A stretch of 64,000 nt of DNA from an uncultured bacterium (GCA_905214625.1 CAJMMQ010000015.1:1-64000), one strand, 5' to 3'. Positions 16,380 to 26,123 are shown, counted from the stretch's first letter. Notes: generated by a model from the letters alone, not told the origin. Made by a program: numbers and translations.

Positions 16380-17972
16380 TTATAGCTTGTTAAGTCCGGG
16401 CTTGCAGACAATATCTGCACCGTTACCGCGTATTATTATGCCAGAAGCCTTGCTGCCCTTTATGTCCATGTTGAGAGCGCCGTCGGGCACATGGAACGTA
16501 ACGTTGTCGAAGAGCACGTTGCGGCTGTCGTCTATCACCATGGTGTTGTCAGTGGCCTGTATCTCCATGTTGCGCAGCGTCAGTCCGTCGGCATCGTTAA
16601 GCGTCTTTATTATTCTGTTGGTCTTTACAATGCCGTTCTCAAGGAGCACGCCCGAACAAGGTATTTCGGGTATGCCGTTAACGGTCATAAGTCTGTCGGC
16701 CGACTCAACTATGAAGTTGCGTATGGTTATGTCCTTAACCGTAGGCGTAAGCGGGGTGATGTCGAACGGCGGATAGCGGCGTGCAAGCTCACCCATATAC
16801 ATCTTTGAGCCGAGCAAGTCCCACGTGAAAGCCTCGCGCACGTTGACAAGGCGTACGTTCTCGTATGTTATGTCCTCAACGGTACCGCCGCGGTTGCGTC
16901 TCGTCTTGAAACGGAAGCCGGTGCGAGTGCCGTAGAACACGCAGTCGTGAAGATATACACGGCGTATGCCTCCTGCCGTCTCGCTGCCGCAGGTTATCCC
17001 TCCATGGCCGTCCTTGGCCAGGCAATAGCGTATGAGCACATTCTCAGTAGGACGGTTAACGCGCAGTCCGTCTTCGCAGCGACCGGCCTTCAGCGTAAAG
17101 CAGTCGTCGCCGCAGTTGAGCGTGGAATATTCTATAAGCACATTCTTGCACGAAGATATGTCGATGCCGTCGCCGCTGGGCACGTCTGTAGAGTTTACGG
17201 TTATGCCGCGTATTATCACGTTCTCGCAGTAAACGGGATTAACGTTCCACAGCAGGCTGCGCTCAAAGGTTACACCCTCAACGAGAACATTCTTACAGTT
17301 GATTGGCGAGAACGACTTGGGCCGGTAGAATGTGCGGCCTTCCTTGCCGTCGCAAATACGCTCAGCCACAGGCATGCGATAGTCAATATCGTTCTCAACG
17401 ACACTGTTGCCGTTGGGAAACTTACGCATGGGCACGTCCATAGGCGGCCCCATAATAACGCCTTTACCCGTCAGGGCAATGTTCTTGGCTCCGTTGGCAT
17501 AGATAAATGCGCCGGCACCCATAACCTCTACGCCCTCATGGCGGGTGAACACAGCCGGCTGATAGTCGTCAACCAGACCCGAAAACTCTATCACCGCGCC
17601 TTCTTCAAGACGTAGTTCCACGTTGCTCTTCAGCTCTATTCTGCCCGAATACCACTTACCTGCGGGCACAACCACGGTGCCGCCGCCACGGCGTGAGAGG
17701 CTCTCTATTTTATCATTGATTGCAGGCGTAATCTTGCCCGAGGCCGAAACGTCGCCCTTGCCGATGGTCTCTTGGCGACTGGGAAATTCAGGCCTCCTTA
17801 GTTTCTTCAGCTTAAAGGGAGCTTCGTCAACAGGAGCAATGTCGGCAGGCATTGCATCAGCTCCTACATTTTCTTTCTCAGGCACAACAATAGTGTTGCC
17901 GGCATCAGCCCCGCGGGCGAACACCGGCAACATTAAAATTAGTGATAATAAAGATTTTACGTATCTGTCCAT
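16380..17972 (-). CDS. GH28-family glycosidase (polygalacturonase-like), exported
   Basis: Hydrolyses alpha-linked galacturonic-acid or rhamnogalacturonan bonds of pectin; exported, with a signal peptide (SLLSLILMLPVFARGADA, residues 7-24). The 530-aa right-handed beta-helix protein has the GH28 catalytic set: GDGID with D268/D271, GDDC with D289-D290, GHGG with H323, and RFK at R354-K356. Multiple short CKNVLIE-type helix rungs are visible. A separate -7 box lies at 18043-18050, between this gene and the GH43 gene, so the two may be co-regulated but not strictly one transcript. No SusC/SusD pair accompanies them, so this is not a classical polysaccharide utilisation locus. Confidence 0.92.
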   Translation of the reverse strand: MDRYVKSLLSLILMLPVFARGADAGNTIVVPEKENVGADAMPADIAPVDEAPFKLKKLRRPEFPSRQETIGKGDVSASGKITPAINDKIESLSRRGGGTVVVPAGKWYSGRIELKSNVELRLEEGAVIEFSGLVDDYQPAVFTRHEGVEVMGAGAFIYANGAKNIALTGKGVIMGPPMDVPMRKFPNGNSVVENDIDYRMPVAERICDGKEGRTFYRPKSFSPINCKNVLVEGVTFERSLLWNVNPVYCENVIIRGITVNSTDVPSGDGIDISSCKNVLIEYSTLNCGDDCFTLKAGRCEDGLRVNRPTENVLIRYCLAKDGHGGITCGSETAGGIRRVYLHDCVFYGTRTGFRFKTRRNRGGTVEDITYENVRLVNVREAFTWDLLGSKMYMGELARRYPPFDITPLTPTVKDITIRNFIVESADRLMTVNGIPEIPCSGVLLENGIVKTNRIIKTLNDADGLTLRNMEIQATDNTMVIDDSRNVLFDNVTFHVPDGALNMDIKGSKASGIIIRGNGADIVCKPGLNKL

Positions 17973-18042
17973 TACATGTTATTTTTAGACTAATAACGTA
18001 AACAGATTTAATTTGTAACGTTGTTTATGCTGATAATTGCAA

Positions 18043-18050
18043 CAAAAATA
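18043..18050 (-). promoter_or_regulatory. Promoter -7 box for GH28 gene
   Basis: TATTTTTG on the minus strand matches TAnnTTTG, 71 bp upstream of the start codon, in the gap following the GH43 gene. Confidence 0.45.
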
Positions 18051-18104
18051 TTCTGTTTTAATTAATGTTTCGCATATTTTAACGCATTTTTCTTCTACGT
18101 GCAT

Positions 18105-19823
18105 TTATCCGCGTGTGGCATACAGGCCAATAGTGGTGCCTGTAAATCCGCCTGCGTTGCGTGTTGACAGGAAACCTGCGTCTACGTTGTTCTTCAGCAG
18201 TTTCCATTCTCCATTGCCTAAAGCATAATAGAAGTCGAATGTAAGACCGTTAGAAACAATCTTCAGGCGTATGTCCTTGCTGCCTTTAGCAAGAGCCGAG
18301 CTTGCCAGGATTTCGTCTTTGCCGCCGTCGGCAGTCTTTCTAAGTTCAACAGCCTTGCCGGTGGATGTCTTGGCCACGCAGAGCAGATACTGATGTGTCT
18401 CGTCCTTGAAGAGCAGCATGCCGGCACGCTCGTTTACGGCCTCTGGCTCGAACACAAGGCGCGAAGAGCACTCAAACTTGTGATGCTGAATGCGGCGGCA
18501 TACAAAAGCAGGAACGGCTTTCTGTGCCGTTGTTGTCTCTACACACGTCATTGAGAGATACCCCGGAACTGTTTTAGTATTGCAGATAGAGTCTACCGGG
18601 CCGCGAAGCGAGAACCAGTCGAGCGGCAGTGTCTTTTCAGAAAAGTCGTCGTTATATGCAAAGTTGCCGAAGGTTACGTTCTCGCCACGCACGGCGCCCT
18701 TTATATTGCCCGACATGGGTACCACTGCTCCTTTTTCCAATATGAGCGGAAAACCTTCGTCGGTCCAGCTAACGGGGAGCAGGAATGTCTCGCGCCCAAG
18801 GTTCTCAAACTTGCCCTCACACGGACGGCATGCCAAGAATACAGCCCACCAGTCGCCTGAAGGAGTCTGCACAAGGTCGGCATGGCCTGCACATGTAACA
18901 GGATTAGGACGGTCGGGGTTAAGGTCGCGCTGGGTAAGTATAGGATTTTTCTTTGCCGGAACAAACGGTCCGAACGGACTGTCGCTTCTGAAGATAACCT
19001 CTGAGTGCATGTCGCTTGTGCCTCCCTCGGCCGACATCAGAAAATATTTGCCGTTTATCTTATACATGTGAGGTCCCTCAATCCATATAGGCTTGTCTTC
19101 GGGATGTACACCTTTATTAACAAGAATCTTTTCTGGTCCAACAGTTTTGTCGGTGTTCACGTCAAACTCGCGCACGCGGATAGCCCTGTGTCCGTCGTAT
19201 TCAGCCTTGCCTTCCGGTTCGTCATTATTTACGATATAGGCTTTGCCGTTGTCATCAAAGAAGAACGAAGGGTCGATACCCTTTACGTCAGGCAGACGTA
19301 TTGGCTCCGACCAAGAGCCGAACGGGTCTTTAGTCTTAACAAAGAAATTGCCCCACCCTACGTTGGTGGTTATCATATAAAACGTCTTGTTGTGAGGATT
19401 ATACGAAATGGCAGGAGCAAATATTCCTGCCGAAACCTTCTGGCCGTTCAACGGAAGTTGCGACGGACGGTCGAGCACATAACCAATCTGTTTCCAGTTT
19501 AACAGGTCTTTGCTGTGAAACAAAGGTACGCCAGGATAATAAGAAAAACTTGACGTAACCATAAAATAGTCGTCACCGGCACGACAGATGCTCGGGTCAG
19601 AATTCCATCCGGGGAGTATCGGATTGTAAAATCCTCCCTCACCGTCGAGCTTGATGGTTTTATAGATGTCGTCGTTTCCACTATAACTGAAATAATCAAA
19701 CAGTGCCGTGTGGGCAACAGTGGCAGGTGCCTTTGCGGCACTTGCGGTCTGAGCGTTGGCCTGCGGAACGGAGAATGCCATCAACGCAGACGCAAACATG
19801 CAACTAATCTTAATCTTTTTCAT
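18105..19823 (-). CDS. GH43-family glycosidase (beta-xylosidase / arabinofuranosidase type), exported
   Basis: Removes xylose or arabinose residues from hemicellulose or pectin side chains. The start at 19823 is chosen because it begins a proper signal peptide (MKKIKISCMFASALMAFSVP, then QANAQ); an ORF 17 codons longer has no such start. The 572-aa protein has the five-bladed propeller of GH43 with base D76 (NSDPSI), D184 (GIDPSF) and acid E249 (IEGPH). A C-terminal beta-sandwich (about 350-570) resembles the beta-xylosidase C-terminal concanavalin-like domain. It is followed by the GH28 gene on the same strand, so the pair would act on plant cell-wall pectin with arabinan or xylan decorations. 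Confidence 0.92.
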   Translation of the reverse strand: MKKIKISCMFASALMAFSVPQANAQTASAAKAPATVAHTALFDYFSYSGNDDIYKTIKLDGEGGFYNPILPGWNSDPSICRAGDDYFMVTSSFSYYPGVPLFHSKDLLNWKQIGYVLDRPSQLPLNGQKVSAGIFAPAISYNPHNKTFYMITTNVGWGNFFVKTKDPFGSWSEPIRLPDVKGIDPSFFFDDNGKAYIVNNDEPEGKAEYDGHRAIRVREFDVNTDKTVGPEKILVNKGVHPEDKPIWIEGPHMYKINGKYFLMSAEGGTSDMHSEVIFRSDSPFGPFVPAKKNPILTQRDLNPDRPNPVTCAGHADLVQTPSGDWWAVFLACRPCEGKFENLGRETFLLPVSWTDEGFPLILEKGAVVPMSGNIKGAVRGENVTFGNFAYNDDFSEKTLPLDWFSLRGPVDSICNTKTVPGYLSMTCVETTTAQKAVPAFVCRRIQHHKFECSSRLVFEPEAVNERAGMLLFKDETHQYLLCVAKTSTGKAVELRKTADGGKDEILASSALAKGSKDIRLKIVSNGLTFDFYYALGNGEWKLLKNNVDAGFLSTRNAGGFTGTTIGLYATRG

Positions 19824-19930
19824 ATTTTCGTATATCAGAATATTAAAGTTTTCCATAATTTCGTCACGGCCCATGCAGCTAAAGAAACATGTTGTTCAAA
19901 AGCCAAGCGTTATGTGCCATACAACGACCG

Positions 19931-19938
19931 CAAAGGTA
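19931..19938 (-). promoter_or_regulatory. Promoter -7 box for GH43 gene
   Basis: TACCTTTG on the minus strand matches TAnnTTTG, 108 bp upstream of the start at 19823. The remainder of the 19824-20094 gap shows no other feature. Confidence 0.5.
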
Positions 19939-20094
19939 AAAACTATTATCTGTTTTTGCCCCACTATTCGTCACCAATACATTAATATTTGTTTCATAGG
20001 CATGATTCATCACCGTAAAACACATGAAATCAAGACAAAACAGAGATTTTAATACTAAATCTGCAAAATCAGGAAATATTACAAATATGTATAA

Positions 20095-20128
20095 TTTAAC
20101 CCAAATCGCAGTAGGATTCGGGGTTAAA
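20095..20128. repeat. Dispersed intergenic element, short palindromic form D
   Basis: Arms TTTAACCCAAATC (20095-20107) and GATTCGGGGTTAAA (20115-20128) around a 7-nt loop. This is the hairpin form of the element family seen at 5985, 7535 and 11870. It abuts the ssrA terminator. Confidence 0.7.
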
Positions 20129-20129
20129 C

Positions 20130-20163
20130 AAAAAAGCGGCGTAATAATCTTACACCGCCTTTT
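20130..20163 (-). terminator. Intrinsic terminator of ssrA
   Basis: On the minus strand GCGGTGTAA pairs with TTACGCCGC (20136-20158, one G-U), followed by a T6 run (20130-20135). Confidence 0.8.
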
Positions 20164-20166
20164 GTG

Positions 20167-20564
20167 TGGAGCTGGAGGGAGTCGAACCCTCGTCCAAACA
20201 GGGAAACCATACGCTTTCTACACGCTTATTCCGGCCTTCGGTTTTCGAGCTGCAGCAAGACCCGGACCACCAACTGCAACCTTATCCTCTAAAATTTCAT
20301 CCCATGCGCGAGGCCGCACAAGACTATTTCCGATTTAACCGCACCGCTTTACCGAAACGCTTCGGAACAACAGCTTTCGAGCAGTGTCTCGTCCTGTCAC
20401 CTTGTGACTGGATTAAGCCGATAATCTACTATGCTTCGATTAGGCAGCGAGAGCGTATTTGTTTTCGCCAGATAAATTTTTGACCGCTGAGATTTAGGAG
20501 CCAACAGACCACGCTCCGCATGCTTACGTACCATTCCAACCCGCTGTCAAATCCGGTCAACCCC
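20167..20564 (-). ncRNA. ssrA: Transfer-messenger RNA (tmRNA)
   Basis: Rescues stalled ribosomes and tags their products for proteolysis. The tRNA-like ends pair: 5' GGGGTTG (from 20564) with 3' CAGCTCC plus discriminator A (20167). The T-arm GGGTTCGACTCCC is intact. The 3' CCA is not encoded (CAC instead). The tag frame on the minus strand at 20469-20440 reads GGC GAA AAC AAA TAC GCT CTC GCT GCC TAA, giving GENKYALAA, close to the GENNYALAA tag of other Bacteroidales. Length 398 nt is typical. Confidence 0.97.
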
Positions 20565-20693
20565 AATTTACATCACGAGCCGAAGCCACATATAATTTGT
20601 GCAAAGATAGTGCATTCTGCAATAATATGCAAATTTATGGTTATTTTTTCAATAATCGGAGAGCTACAAATATTTTTTTCAAATTATTTGTGT

Positions 20694-20701
20694 TACCTTT
20701 G
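20694..20701 (+). promoter_or_regulatory. Promoter of exopolysaccharide operon
   Basis: TACCTTTG matches TAnnTTTG and lies 53 bp upstream of the first gene (GTG at 20754). The -33 region is T-rich. It is the only clear -7 box I see before the tightly spaced genes that follow. Confidence 0.55.
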
Positions 20702-20753
20702 CAACAAATTTAAATATTTTGGGTTATTATAGAGAAACAATATTTTTTAGAAA

Positions 20754-21395
20754 GTGAACAACGTCTATACCAATGAGACGGACTGCATAAATTGCAGCCA
20801 TGACGCAATGAACGCCACACAGAGGGCAATAAAAAGGGCTTTCGACTTTGTATCAGCCTTTTTAGGGCTGATTATATTATCACCATTGTTCCTCGTAATA
20901 TATATAATGCTTAAAAGACAAAAGAACGGGCCTGCAATATTCTCGCAAGAACGCATAGGATATAAAGGCAAGCCGTTTACGATATATAAATTCAGAACGC
21001 TCAGCAAAGCTGAGGAAAAACCGCAACTGATAGCAAAATGCGACGACAGCAACTCTACAAAGACCGAAAGGTTTCTTAGGGAACATCATCTTGACGAGCT
21101 GCCACAGTTGTGGAACGTGCTTATTGGCGACATGTCGCTGGTCGGGCCGCGTCCGGAACGCAAGTTCTATATTGACAAAATAATGGAAGAAGACAGCTCT
21201 TACGTTCTCATCTATGAGATGAAACCGGGGCTAACGTCAGAGGCTACATTATACAATGGCTATACGGACAGTATGGAAAAAATGCTGAAACGTCTGCATA
21301 TGGACATCCATTATCTTGAAAACCGCTCGCTGGCGCTCGACTTCAGTATCATTATGCGGACATTGATAAGTATAATAAGCGGTAAAAAATTTTAA
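20754..21395 (+). CDS. Initiating sugar-phosphate transferase (bacterial sugar transferase family)
   Basis: Starts exopolysaccharide repeat-unit synthesis by moving a sugar-1-phosphate from UDP-sugar to undecaprenyl phosphate at the inner membrane. The 213-aa protein has one N-terminal membrane segment (about 27-48, FVSAFLGLIILSPLFLVIYI) and the conserved catalytic core: KRAFDF, FSQERIGYKGKPFTIYKFRT, HHLDELPQLWNVLIGDMSLV and GPRPE. Start uncertain: GTG 20754, or ATG 20808 giving MNATQRAIKRAFDF, nearer to the usual family N-terminus. First gene of the EPS operon, 17 bp before the Wza-like gene. Confidence 0.93.
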   Translation: MNNVYTNETDCINCSHDAMNATQRAIKRAFDFVSAFLGLIILSPLFLVIYIMLKRQKNGPAIFSQERIGYKGKPFTIYKFRTLSKAEEKPQLIAKCDDSNSTKTERFLREHHLDELPQLWNVLIGDMSLVGPRPERKFYIDKIMEEDSSYVLIYEMKPGLTSEATLYNGYTDSMEKMLKRLHMDIHYLENRSLALDFSIIMRTLISIISGKKF

Positions 21396-21412
21396 GTGGA
21401 AAATAATATAAT

Positions 21413-23983
21413 ATGAAAAAATATATCATTCTTTTCTTATTCGCACTGCTGTTGCCTTGCTATGCAACGGCTCAATCGTCTATGACGGACGAACAAATTC
21501 TTAAATTTGTAATGAAAGAAAACGCCGAAGGAACATCGCAGGCACAAATTGTGACCAAGCTGATGCAGAAAGGCGTTACAATAGAACAAATAAGGCGCGT
21601 TAAGGACAAATATGAGCGTCAGGCCAAGAATAAAGGACTGGGAACTGTAAACAGCAAAGATTCAGAAGAGTCTGACGGTGGACGACAGAGAAAGAACAAC
21701 GGCAAGAAAGGGTCAAGCACTAAAGACGATGAAGAAACACCGCAATATAGGCTAAAAGACACAAGAGAAAAGAAAAAGAGCAAATCGAAAGAGGTTGTCT
21801 ATGATGAGACAAATGAAGACTGGCTCATGATACAGGACGAACTTAACACATTTATTCCTGACACGACAGCCATGCTTGAAAAGCTGCTCGCTGAAAAGAA
21901 AAAGAAAAAGGTGTTCGGACGTGACATATTCAACAACAAAGAACTTACATTCGAGCCAAACATGAATATCGCCACACCGCAAAACTATATACTTGGCCCC
22001 GGTGACGCTGTATATATCGACATATATGGAGCATCACAAAAAACAATAGAAAGCACGATATCACCTGACGGAGAAGTTACGATTGAAGGATTCGGCCCTG
22101 TTCAGGTCAGTGGCCTTACAGTTGCACAGGCCAACGCAAGGCTGCGCTCTACACTCGGAGCAAGATACAGCAGTTCAAAAATAAAACTAACCGTAGGACA
22201 GACTCGCTCAATAATGGTAAATGTAATGGGTGAGGTCAAGAATCCTGGAACATACACACTCCCGGCATTTGCTACCGTTTTCCATGCCTTGTATATGGCA
22301 GACGGAACAAACGACATTGGAACACTGCGTAACATTAAGGTATACAGAAACAACCGGCTCGTATCAGTTGTGGATATATATGATTACATCTTAAATGGAA
22401 AACTTACGGGGAACGTGAAGCTGGCCGACAACGACGTAATTTCGGTCGGCCCATACGACTGTCTGGTGAATATAACCGGAAAGGTAAAAAGACCAATGTA
22501 TTATGAAATGAAGCGCAACGAGAGCGTTGGAACTTTGTTGAAATATGCAGGAGGGTTTACCGGCGACGCATACAAAAAATCTGTACGTATAGTAAGAAAG
22601 ACAGGAAGAGAATATTCGGTATATAACGTTGATGAGTTTGACATGAGCGCATTTCATCTTGCAGATGAAGACTCTGTCAGCGTTGACTCTATACTGCCCC
22701 GTTTCTCAAATATGGTTGAGATAAAAGGCGCAGTGTTCCGCCCGGGCATGTATCAGGTCGGAGGCGATATAAACAGCGTGAGAACGCTTATTGAACATGC
22801 AGACGGATTGCGCGAAGAGGCATTCACCGCCCGTGCCGTAATGCACAGAATGAAAAAAGACCGCACACTCGAAGTTGTTCCTGTAGACGTAGAAGGAATC
22901 TTGGCTGGTAAAGTGCCGGATATTCCGATACAGAACAACGACGTTCTATTCATTCCGACCAAACAGGAAATGATGGAAGAGCAAACCATAACAATCCACG
23001 GAGAGGTGCAATATCCAGGTATTTACAGATATGCAGACAACGAAACACTTGAAGACTTCGTATTGCAGGCAGGAGGCTTGAAACAGACAGCCTCAACAGT
23101 AAAAGTGGATGTGTCAAGACGAATTGTAAATCCCAAGGCACTGACAACCGACTCTGTTATTGCCCGTACTTACACATTCGCGTTGAAAGACGGCTTTGTC
23201 ATCGACGGCACACCTGGCTTCAAGCTCATGCCGTTCGACGAGGTATATGTCCGCAAGAGCCCGGGATACTACAAGCAACAGAATGTCATAGTAGAAGGTG
23301 AAGTTATGTTCAGCGGTACATACACGCTCTCCAAGAAGAATCAGCGTCTGAGCGACCTTATTAAGAGCGCTGGCGGCGTTAATGACCGCGGATACGTAGC
23401 AGGAGCACGTCTTGAAAGAAAAGTAAATGAAAGCGAACGCGCACGTATGGAAGCTGTGCTTAAGAAAGCGAAGGAAGAGGCAGAGCAATTGGAAATTGAG
23501 GCAGCAAAAGAAAACAAGAAAATAGACCTGAAAGACAGCGAGAAAATAAAGAAATTTGAAATTCCGGAATTCTACTCTGTCGGAATAGAGCTTGACAAGG
23601 CTATGGCCAACCCCGGATGCGACGCAGATATCGTTTTGCGAGAAGGCGACAAGATTATCGTACCGCAATATAACGGAACAGTAAAGATAAACGGTGCGGT
23701 TATGTATCCTAACACCGTTGGCTTTGAGAAAGGGAAAAAAGCAAAATATTACATAAACCAAGCCGGCGGATTCAGCGAAAAGGCAAAGAAAAGCCAGACA
23801 TATATTGTTTATATGAACGGAACAATTGCCAAGGTAAGCCAGAACGCGAAACCAAAGCCCGGATGTGAGATAATTGTACCTGAAAAGGAAATCAACAAGA
23901 TGACAATTGCAGAAAAGATGACTATCGGAACATCTGTTGCCTCAATAGCAACTATGATTGCAACATTGGCTAATATATTGTAA
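21413..23983 (+). CDS. Polysaccharide export outer-membrane protein, Wza-like with multiple SLBB domains
   Basis: Forms the periplasmic/outer-membrane channel for exopolysaccharide export. The 856-aa protein has a signal peptide (MKKYIILFLFALLLPCYATA), a charged, low-complexity N-terminal region (about 55-150), and the poly-export domain (YILGPGDAVYIDIYGASQ, about 180-270). A series of SLBB beta-grasp repeats follows (VNVMGEVKNPGTY, VEIKGAVFRPGMY, ITIHGEVQYPGIY, VIVEGEVMFSGTY, VKINGAVMYPNTV). A coiled, KEEAEQLEIEAAKEN-rich stretch lies near 690-720, and a hydrophobic segment ends the chain. Much longer than E. coli Wza (about 380 aa), as is usual for Bacteroidetes. It precedes wzz by 43 bp. 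Confidence 0.95.
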   Translation: MKKYIILFLFALLLPCYATAQSSMTDEQILKFVMKENAEGTSQAQIVTKLMQKGVTIEQIRRVKDKYERQAKNKGLGTVNSKDSEESDGGRQRKNNGKKGSSTKDDEETPQYRLKDTREKKKSKSKEVVYDETNEDWLMIQDELNTFIPDTTAMLEKLLAEKKKKKVFGRDIFNNKELTFEPNMNIATPQNYILGPGDAVYIDIYGASQKTIESTISPDGEVTIEGFGPVQVSGLTVAQANARLRSTLGARYSSSKIKLTVGQTRSIMVNVMGEVKNPGTYTLPAFATVFHALYMADGTNDIGTLRNIKVYRNNRLVSVVDIYDYILNGKLTGNVKLADNDVISVGPYDCLVNITGKVKRPMYYEMKRNESVGTLLKYAGGFTGDAYKKSVRIVRKTGREYSVYNVDEFDMSAFHLADEDSVSVDSILPRFSNMVEIKGAVFRPGMYQVGGDINSVRTLIEHADGLREEAFTARAVMHRMKKDRTLEVVPVDVEGILAGKVPDIPIQNNDVLFIPTKQEMMEEQTITIHGEVQYPGIYRYADNETLEDFVLQAGGLKQTASTVKVDVSRRIVNPKALTTDSVIARTYTFALKDGFVIDGTPGFKLMPFDEVYVRKSPGYYKQQNVIVEGEVMFSGTYTLSKKNQRLSDLIKSAGGVNDRGYVAGARLERKVNESERARMEAVLKKAKEEAEQLEIEAAKENKKIDLKDSEKIKKFEIPEFYSVGIELDKAMANPGCDADIVLREGDKIIVPQYNGTVKINGAVMYPNTVGFEKGKKAKYYINQAGGFSEKAKKSQTYIVYMNGTIAKVSQNAKPKPGCEIIVPEKEINKMTIAEKMTIGTSVASIATMIATLANIL

Positions 23984-24026
23984 TAATAGTCGATGTTTTA
24001 ATGGGCCAATAATATTAAGAATAATT

Positions 24027-25067
24027 ATGAAAAAAGAAATAAAGCCAATAGATTTCAGTTTTATATTGAAAGCTATAATTAAAAACAGAAAAGCATTTTT
24101 TTATACAATGCCGATTGTTTTCGTTTTGTCTTCACTTATCATTATAAGTATACCAAGAAGCTATACTTGTGAAGTCAAGCTTGCTCCCGAGAGTACATCT
24201 TCCGGCATTGGTTCTATTGGTGCATTAGCTTCGTCTTTCGGAGTAAATTTAGCAAACAAGCTAGATAATGAAGATGCCATATCTCCAGAACTTTATCCAG
24301 ACCTTATGAATTCTATTGACTTCAAAGTAAGTCTTTTCCCCATAAAGATACAAACAAAAGACAAAAAAATAGAAACTACATACTATAATTATTTGGAAAA
24401 GCATCAAAAATACGCATGGTGGCTTATTCCTATAAATCATATCAAAAAATTGTTTGAAAAAAAAGAAGATAAGCCATTCGACAGTTCAAAAAAAATTGAT
24501 CCTTTCATTCTAACAAAAAAACAAAAAGACATAGCCTCGTTAATTGAGCAAAAAATAGATTGCGAAGTTGACAAAAAAACAAATGTCATATCAATTGTCG
24601 TCACAGACCAAGATCCTTTAGTTTGTGCAACGATGGCAGACTCTATAAAATCACGCCTGCAACTATTTATTACAGATTATAGGACTAATAAAGCAAAAAT
24701 AGACCTTGAATATACAAAAAAACTTTATGTAGAAGCAAAAAGTTCATACGATAAAGCAAGACAGCTTTATGCAACATTTTCTGACGAAAACCAAGAACTG
24801 ATATTGGAAAGCTATAAGGCCAAACAAGAAGATCTTGAAAATGAAATGCAACTAAAATACAACAATTATAACAGTATTTGCCAACAACTATTAGCCGCAA
24901 AAGCAAAAGTTCAGGAACGCACTCCTGCGTTTACAACACTTCAAAGTGCATCTGTACCCAACAAGCCTTCTAAACCAAAAAGAATGCTCTTCGTATTGGC
25001 AATGCTGTTTTTAACATTTGTAATTACATCCATATATTCTATAAACAAAATGCAAAAACAAGAATAA
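24027..25067 (+). CDS. Chain-length determinant protein (Wzz family)
   Basis: Inner-membrane co-polymerase that sets polysaccharide chain length. Start taken at 24027 (MKKEIKPIDFSFI); a longer frame back to 23958 would only add a non-family extension. The 346-aa protein has the Wzz layout: first membrane segment (about 24-43), periplasmic region with a long coiled coil (about 200-290, EYTKKLYVEAKSSYDKARQL), the proline motif PNKPSKPKR, then a second membrane segment (about 322-340) with a very short cytoplasmic tail. No tyrosine-kinase domain is fused and none is present in the window. From here on the operon becomes clearly AT-rich. Confidence 0.92.
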   Translation: MKKEIKPIDFSFILKAIIKNRKAFFYTMPIVFVLSSLIIISIPRSYTCEVKLAPESTSSGIGSIGALASSFGVNLANKLDNEDAISPELYPDLMNSIDFKVSLFPIKIQTKDKKIETTYYNYLEKHQKYAWWLIPINHIKKLFEKKEDKPFDSSKKIDPFILTKKQKDIASLIEQKIDCEVDKKTNVISIVVTDQDPLVCATMADSIKSRLQLFITDYRTNKAKIDLEYTKKLYVEAKSSYDKARQLYATFSDENQELILESYKAKQEDLENEMQLKYNNYNSICQQLLAAKAKVQERTPAFTTLQSASVPNKPSKPKRMLFVLAMLFLTFVITSIYSINKMQKQE

Positions 25068-25076
25068 ATCAGCTCA

Positions 25077-26120
25077 ATGATTATTGCCATATCCATCTTA
25101 TTTTTTTTTTCTTGTCTTGTTGCACTTTTTGAGGAAGAATTAGCCAATATAAAATGGAAGATATATATTGGCATTGGAATTCTGTTGGTTTTTTTTGCGG
25201 CAATACGTCCTATAGGAATGGATAATGACTCTGAAAACTATGAATTATATTTTGTCAGATATGATCACCCATTATTAGTCATAACTGTAGAATATTCTTT
25301 TCGAGTAATCAGTAAATGGTTTTATTTATGGTTCCATGACGTTCACAGTATTTTCTTTTTATATGCAGCATTAGGATTATCATTAAAGTTTATTGCTTTT
25401 AAGAAGCTGACCCCATTACCTTTATTAGCTGTTGCTGTATATATTGGCAACTACTATATTTTACATGAATTTACACAAATTAGAGTTGGTGTTGCTTCAG
25501 GTTTATTGTTATTAGCCATTAAACCTCTAAGTGAAAAAAATTACAAAAAAACATTTGTATTGTTTCTACTTGCAATTGTTTTTCACTATTCTTCTATAAT
25601 ATTACTGCCATTAATGCTGTTAAGCAACAAAGAGCTAACAAGGAAGAATAAAATTATTTGGGCATCATTGATACCCTTAGGATATATTTTCTATTTTCTA
25701 AATATAAACATCACCTCTCTTCCGATTCCTTACATCAGTGAAAAGCTGGATGCTTATCAAGGACTAAAAGACCAAGGATATATTGACGAGGTAAATGTTT
25801 TCAATTTGGTGTTTTTTGTTAGGATTACCATCTTCTTTTACATCTTATATATGTATGACTTAATAAAAGAGCACAACAAATATCTTCCTCTGATGATAAA
25901 GCTCATGGCATTATCTTTATTTTCCTTTACGGCCCTTTCTTCACTTCCTGTATTAGCATTCCGCATAAGTGAACTTTACGGTATTACAGAAATCATACTT
26001 TTTACCAATATCTTTTATACCATACAGCCAAAACCATTAGCAAAAATCATTGTAATAACAATCAGTATAACATTATTCTGCATCAGTGTTTTCTATAACG
26101 GCATCATACAAATAATGTAA
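25077..26120 (+). CDS. EpsG-like polysaccharide polymerase (Wzy)
   Basis: Likely joins lipid-linked repeat units in the periplasmic leaflet of the inner membrane. The 347-aa protein consists mostly of hydrophobic segments (about ten). The EpsG family motif IRPIGMDNDSENYELYF lies near residue 42, and the pattern YYILHEFTQIRVGVASGLLL near 130 places an arginine next to a membrane helix, as in EpsG proteins. It follows wzz by 9 bp and precedes wzx by 3 bp. Polymerases of this kind are highly divergent between strains. The family call rests on the N-terminal motif and the position in the operon. Confidence 0.85.
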   Translation: MIIAISILFFFSCLVALFEEELANIKWKIYIGIGILLVFFAAIRPIGMDNDSENYELYFVRYDHPLLVITVEYSFRVISKWFYLWFHDVHSIFFLYAALGLSLKFIAFKKLTPLPLLAVAVYIGNYYILHEFTQIRVGVASGLLLLAIKPLSEKNYKKTFVLFLLAIVFHYSSIILLPLMLLSNKELTRKNKIIWASLIPLGYIFYFLNINITSLPIPYISEKLDAYQGLKDQGYIDEVNVFNLVFFVRITIFFYILYMYDLIKEHNKYLPLMIKLMALSLFSFTALSSLPVLAFRISELYGITEIILFTNIFYTIQPKPLAKIIVITISITLFCISVFYNGIIQIM

Positions 26121-26123
26121 AAT

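Noticed and set aside
16947-17615. 222-aa open frame on the plus strand
   Set aside because: Antisense to the GH28 gene with its complete catalytic residues.
20166-20483. 105-aa open frame overlapping ssrA
   Set aside because: Lies on the opposite strand of the tmRNA; frames across tmRNA genes are artefacts.
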